In this document: positions 37,953 to 39,163 of the stretch, piece by piece
Layout of the letters: the number at the start of each line of letters is the position of its first letter
Position numbering within the stretch: the first letter of the stretch is position 1
From: an uncultured bacterium
Lineage (GTDB): Bacteria; Bacillota; Clostridia; Oscillospirales; Ruminococcaceae
Reading direction: 5' to 3'
Assembly: GCA_905214265.1 (NCBI GenBank)
Contig: CAJMLQ010000014.1
Coordinates: 1 to 39,163, forward strand
DNA length: 39,163 bases
The notes under the pieces: generated by a model
What the model saw: only the letters and a program-made list of their open reading frames with translations
The model's database searches: none
What the model was told of the DNA's origin: nothing
Program-made: the position numbers and the translations under genes

Positions 37953-38858
37953 TCATCCTTTCAAAGAGCCGACCATGACGCCCTTTACAAAGTATTTTTG
38001 CAGGAACGGGTAGATCACCAGGACCGGAACGGTGCAGACTACGATGTTGGCGTACTTGACAAGAGTCTGGGCGGCCGCATTGGTTTTGACGTCGAATCGG
38101 GTCTGGACCTTACCCGCCCCGGCCATCATATGTGTGCTGTTGTCGATGAGAATCTCTCGCAGCACCGACTGAATCGGGTACTGGGAGCGTTCGGTCAGAT
38201 AGAGCATTGGCCCATACCACATATTCCAGTAACCCACGGCGCTGAAGAGGACCAACACCGCGATGACAGCGCCACTCAGAGGAAGCAGGACTCGGGTCAG
38301 GATGGTGAAGTCGCTGGCTCCGTCGATCATCGCCACTTCTTTAAGCCCATCCGGAATATTGACGAACTGGGTGCGCATGATGATGATATCCCATACGCTG
38401 ACGGCGCCGGGAAGCAGGATGGCCCAGGGGGTGTTCATGAGGTGCAGCTGGTTGATCAGCAGGAATTCCGGAATGATGCCGCCGCCAAAATACATCGTGA
38501 TGGTGAAATACACCATAATCGGCTTTTTGAGCATGACATTTTTCTTGGAGAGGACGTAAGCGCCGGTCGCCGTTGTCAGAAGCTGCAGTGCCGTGCCCAC
38601 GACGATATAGAAAATGGTGTTTTTAAAACCGGTGGCAATATTCTTGTTAGAAAAGACAATCTGGTATGCGTCAAAGTGGATGCCCTGCGGCAGCAGCAGC
38701 ATGCCGTTCTTTTTCATCACGATGGATGGGTCGCTGATGGAGACCACGACTACCTGATAGAGTGGATAGAGACAGATAATCGCCAGCAGGATCAGAAGGA
38801 TGTAGATCACTGCGTCCAGCGCCCGGTCGCCCGGGCTTGACTTGATATGCTTTTTCAT
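37953..38858 (-). CDS. Carbohydrate ABC transporter permease (LplC/YtcP-like)
   Basis: A 301-residue inner-membrane permease of the CUT1 (MalG) class, LplC-like subgroup. It has six membrane segments, the N-terminal periplasmic pattern YPLYQVVVVSISDPSIVMKK, the cytoplasmic EAA loop EVAMIDGASDFTILTRVLLP that docks on the ATPase, and the family C-terminus QKYFVKGVMVGSLKG. The start MKKHIKSS at 38858 follows AAGGAGGGCCGCC. The partner permease lies 11 bases upstream. The substrate-binding protein and ATPase are not in view; a shared MsmX-like ATPase is usual for this group. Confidence 0.94.
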   Translation of the reverse strand: MKKHIKSSPGDRALDAVIYILLILLAIICLYPLYQVVVVSISDPSIVMKKNGMLLLPQGIHFDAYQIVFSNKNIATGFKNTIFYIVVGTALQLLTTATGAYVLSKKNVMLKKPIMVYFTITMYFGGGIIPEFLLINQLHLMNTPWAILLPGAVSVWDIIIMRTQFVNIPDGLKEVAMIDGASDFTILTRVLLPLSGAVIAVLVLFSAVGYWNMWYGPMLYLTERSQYPIQSVLREILIDNSTHMMAGAGKVQTRFDVKTNAAAQTLVKYANIVVCTVPVLVIYPFLQKYFVKGVMVGSLKG

Positions 38859-38869
38859 GGCGGCCCTCC

Positions 38870-39163
38870 TTACCACAAGCTGGTTTCCGTGGTCTTGTCG
38901 CTGAACCAGTTGGCAAAAATCAACAGCAGGAAGTTGATCACCGTCGAGAACAGTCCGACCGCTTCCGAATAGCTGTAATCTCCACCCTTTAGGCCCCGGC
39001 GGAAAATGAAGGTGCCGATGACGTCGCCGGTCTCATAGGTCAGAGGGGAGTACAGCAGCAGGATCTTATCCGAATTGGCGGCAAGCAGGCCGCCAATGCT
39101 CAGGATTAGTGTTCTTGCTTCTGAGACCAAGAGTAAGGATGATAAGACTTCTGCCAAGGAGAC
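38870..39163 (-). CDS. Carbohydrate ABC transporter permease (LplB-like), 5' part outside window
   Basis: The C-terminal ~80 residues of an LplB/MalF-type permease: ILSIGGLLAANSDKILLLYS, TYETGDVIGTFIFRRGL and GDYSYSEAVGLFSTVINFLL, ending in ETSLW, the typical tail of this subgroup. It is co-directional with the LplC-like permease 11 bases downstream. From about 39105 to the edge the translation is less typical than expected (the LPxxxPT pattern before ILSIG is missing), so the last 50-60 bases may be unreliable or divergent. The gene start lies beyond the window. Confidence 0.85.
   Translation of the reverse strand, partial: VSLAEVLSSLLLVSEARTLILSIGGLLAANSDKILLLYSPLTYETGDVIGTFIFRRGLKGGDYSYSEAVGLFSTVINFLLLIFANWFSDKTTETSLW

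Noticed and set aside
1..39163. CRISPR arrays, tRNA or rRNA genes, insertion sequences, prophage
   Set aside because: No regularly spaced direct repeats, cloverleaf sequences, transposase or integrase motifs or phage structural genes were seen on either strand.

Overview
The window looks like chromosomal DNA of an endospore-forming, fairly GC-rich member of the Clostridia (Firmicutes), probably an anaerobic gut-type lineage near the Oscillospiraceae. This rests on a spoVAC-spoVAD-spoVAE cluster, a rubrerythrin with a PerR-like regulator, a DUF2508 protein, a THF riboswitch with an ECF-type FolT, Gram-positive ribosome-binding sites and a PQTG wall-sorting signal. The taxon is an inference. 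No rRNA, tRNA, CRISPR array, transposase or prophage gene was seen.

Layout. (1) 1-4.5 kb: rubrerythrin (cut by the window edge) behind a PerR-like regulator, the spoVA germination-channel genes, a HEPN/nucleotidyltransferase pair with a degenerate nucleotidyltransferase, DUF2508, and a 57-residue Cys-rich protein. (2) 4.7-8.4 kb: a heterodimeric ABC exporter with one degenerate and one consensus ATPase site. (3) 8.4-9.7 kb: a scar where a broken AraC-type regulator abuts the 3' end of a sugar-binding-protein gene. (4) 9.7-18.8 kb: a surface-fibre locus. A BTAD-type regulator is transcribed away from a seven-gene operon that encodes a SipW (ER-type) signal peptidase, four TasA/camelysin-like proteins with SipW-type signal peptides, a 1115-residue von Willebrand A protein and a PQTG wall-anchored protein. 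(5) 18.8-22 kb: AraC regulator and two Gfo/Idh/MocA-type oxidoreductases. (6) 22-26.5 kb: AAC(3)-like acetyltransferase, HAD phosphatase, GNAT acetyltransferase, THF riboswitch plus folT, and a HAD-GNAT fusion. (7) 26.7-28.6 kb: an ABC-F ribosome-protection-type gene behind a 220-nt leader with a four-codon upstream ORF and three hairpins. (8) 28.7-39.2 kb: one tightly packed leftward operon of at least eleven genes: two sugar ABC permeases, NagA, a ROK kinase, a MazG-like pyrophosphohydrolase, two cytosolic GH123/DUF4091-like glycosidases, DeoC, a uridine-phosphorylase-like enzyme, a YczE-like membrane protein and DeoB.

How the parts work together. In the fibre locus the dedicated peptidase probably processes the TasA-like subunits, while the PQTG protein may tie the assembly to the wall and the vWA protein may be an adhesive or assembly component. 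In the last operon the permeases would import an amino-sugar glycan, the GH123-like enzymes would release N-acetylhexosamine inside the cell, and the ROK kinase and NagA would phosphorylate and deacetylate it. The same transcript carries an almost complete (deoxy)nucleoside catabolic route. The two least conventional regions are the fibre locus and this mixed amino-sugar/nucleoside operon. Both window ends read poorly in their last ~60 bases, which may reflect contig-end artefacts.
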